NCBI GenBank assembly: GCA_028868895.1
Contig: JAGWTP010000028.1
Span: 1-38,602, forward strand
From: Burkholderiales bacterium
Lineage (GTDB): Bacteria > Pseudomonadota > Gammaproteobacteria > Burkholderiales > Burkholderiaceae_C
DNA length: 38,602 bases
Reading direction: 5' to 3'
Shown: piece after piece, positions 38,187 to 38,602 of the stretch
Position numbering within the stretch: the first letter of the stretch is position 1
Layout: every line of letters begins with the position of its first letter
The notes under the pieces: generated by a model
What the model saw: the letters and a program-made list of their open reading frames with translations, nothing else
Databases searched by the model: none
Told to the model about the DNA's origin: nothing
Program-made: the position numbers and the translations under genes

Positions 38187-38602
38187 TCAGTCTCCATGTC
38201 GGTAATTGCCGGTCAGCGCGTGCAGGTGCTCGCGTTGCGTGGGTTCGAGGTAGGGCGAGAGCAGGCTGAGCACGTGGAACGCGCCGCGCAGCAACGCCGC
38301 GCCGGCGCTGGCGGGCTCGAGCGCGTTGCGCGGGTCGCGCACGTATTCGAAGCTCAGCCAGTAGGTCAGCACCACGACCATCGCGGTGGCCACCGGTTCG
38401 GCCTCGCGCGCGTCGATGCGCATCGCGTTGCCGCGGGCCAGGCCGTCGAGCACGCTCTGGACGGCTTTCGCCTTGCTCTTCAACACGAACTGGAAGTGCG
38501 TCTCCAGGCGGCGGTTCTTCGACAGCAGGTCGTTCAGGTCGCGGTACAGGAAGCGGTACTGCCAGATCAGCTCGAACAGCATGTGGAAGAACAGCCAGGC
38601 GT
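38187..38602 (-). CDS. TetR-family regulator, C-terminal part (runs off the window end)
   Basis: Only the last 138 residues are in the window; the frame is still open at the edge, reading AWLFFHMLFELIWQYRFLYRDLNDLLSKN. This is the ligand-binding/dimerisation half of a TetR regulator of the type with a TetR_C_33-like domain. It shows LETHFQFVLKSKAKAVQSVLDGLARGNAMRID, TAMVVVLTYWLSFEYV and LRGAFHVLSLLSPYL. The helix-turn-helix lies outside the window. It is followed by the TPR gene after three bases. Its targets are unknown; the divergent storage-lipid genes are not adjacent enough to claim. Confidence 0.8.
   Translation of the reverse strand, partial: AWLFFHMLFELIWQYRFLYRDLNDLLSKNRRLETHFQFVLKSKAKAVQSVLDGLARGNAMRIDAREAEPVATAMVVVLTYWLSFEYVRDPRNALEPASAGAALLRGAFHVLSLLSPYLEPTQREHLHALTGNYRHGD

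Overview
The window is about 38.6 kb of very GC-rich DNA (roughly 68-70% by eye), densely packed with genes on both strands. It has no rRNA, tRNA, CRISPR array, phage or intact insertion sequence that I can see. The gene set suggests a betaproteobacterium of the order Burkholderiales, most likely the Rubrivivax / Leptothrix / Methylibium / Piscinibacter neighbourhood. The clues are a HexR-zwf-tal-pgi sugar-phosphate locus, a PEP-CTERM secreted protein, a polyhydroxyalkanoate-granule protein, a wax-ester synthase and a Burkholderiales-type SUV3-like helicase. This placement is inference from gene content; there is no marker gene to prove it.

Layout. 1-6009: catalase-peroxidase KatG (minus, cut by the window edge), the M90 peptidase MtfA (minus), a sedolisin-type S53 protease (plus), and a YcaO ortholog (minus, convergent with the protease). 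6086-8323: an SUV3-like DExH helicase (minus). 8517-16057: the most striking block, a tightly packed four-gene operon. It encodes a TonB-dependent receptor, a YfiR-like periplasmic protein, a CHASE8-type hybrid histidine kinase and a REC-PAS-GGDEF-EAL response regulator, which looks like an outer-membrane-to-c-di-GMP signalling relay. 16188-18221: a small conserved-looking protein, a PEP-CTERM protein with its terminator, and an OmpA-like lipoprotein.

18227-25086: central carbon metabolism. hexR and zwf lie on the minus strand. A TPR-like protein, tal, pgi and a HAD phosphatase lie on the plus strand. A clear sigma-70 promoter with a HexR-like operator precedes zwf, and tal-pgi-HAD are joined by 4-base start/stop overlaps. 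25409-27909: a divergent LysR / GST + CmcJ-NvfI-family hydroxylase unit. 28011-31595: a minus-strand set of a branched-chain-type ABC substrate-binding protein, an M20 amidohydrolase and a DUF2817 M14-like peptidase. 31760-34983: a molybdopterin oxidoreductase with an in-frame heptapeptide repeat, overlapped by a lipoprotein aminopeptidase.

35025-37212: a storage-lipid group of a PHA-granule protein, an acyl-CoA-binding protein and a WS/DGAT acyltransferase. 37410-38602: a TPR protein and the end of a TetR-family regulator (cut by the window edge). Two palindromic repeat elements (around 19121-19204 and 37253-37365) sit between genes. They resemble sequences I recall as widely dispersed in proteobacterial genomes.
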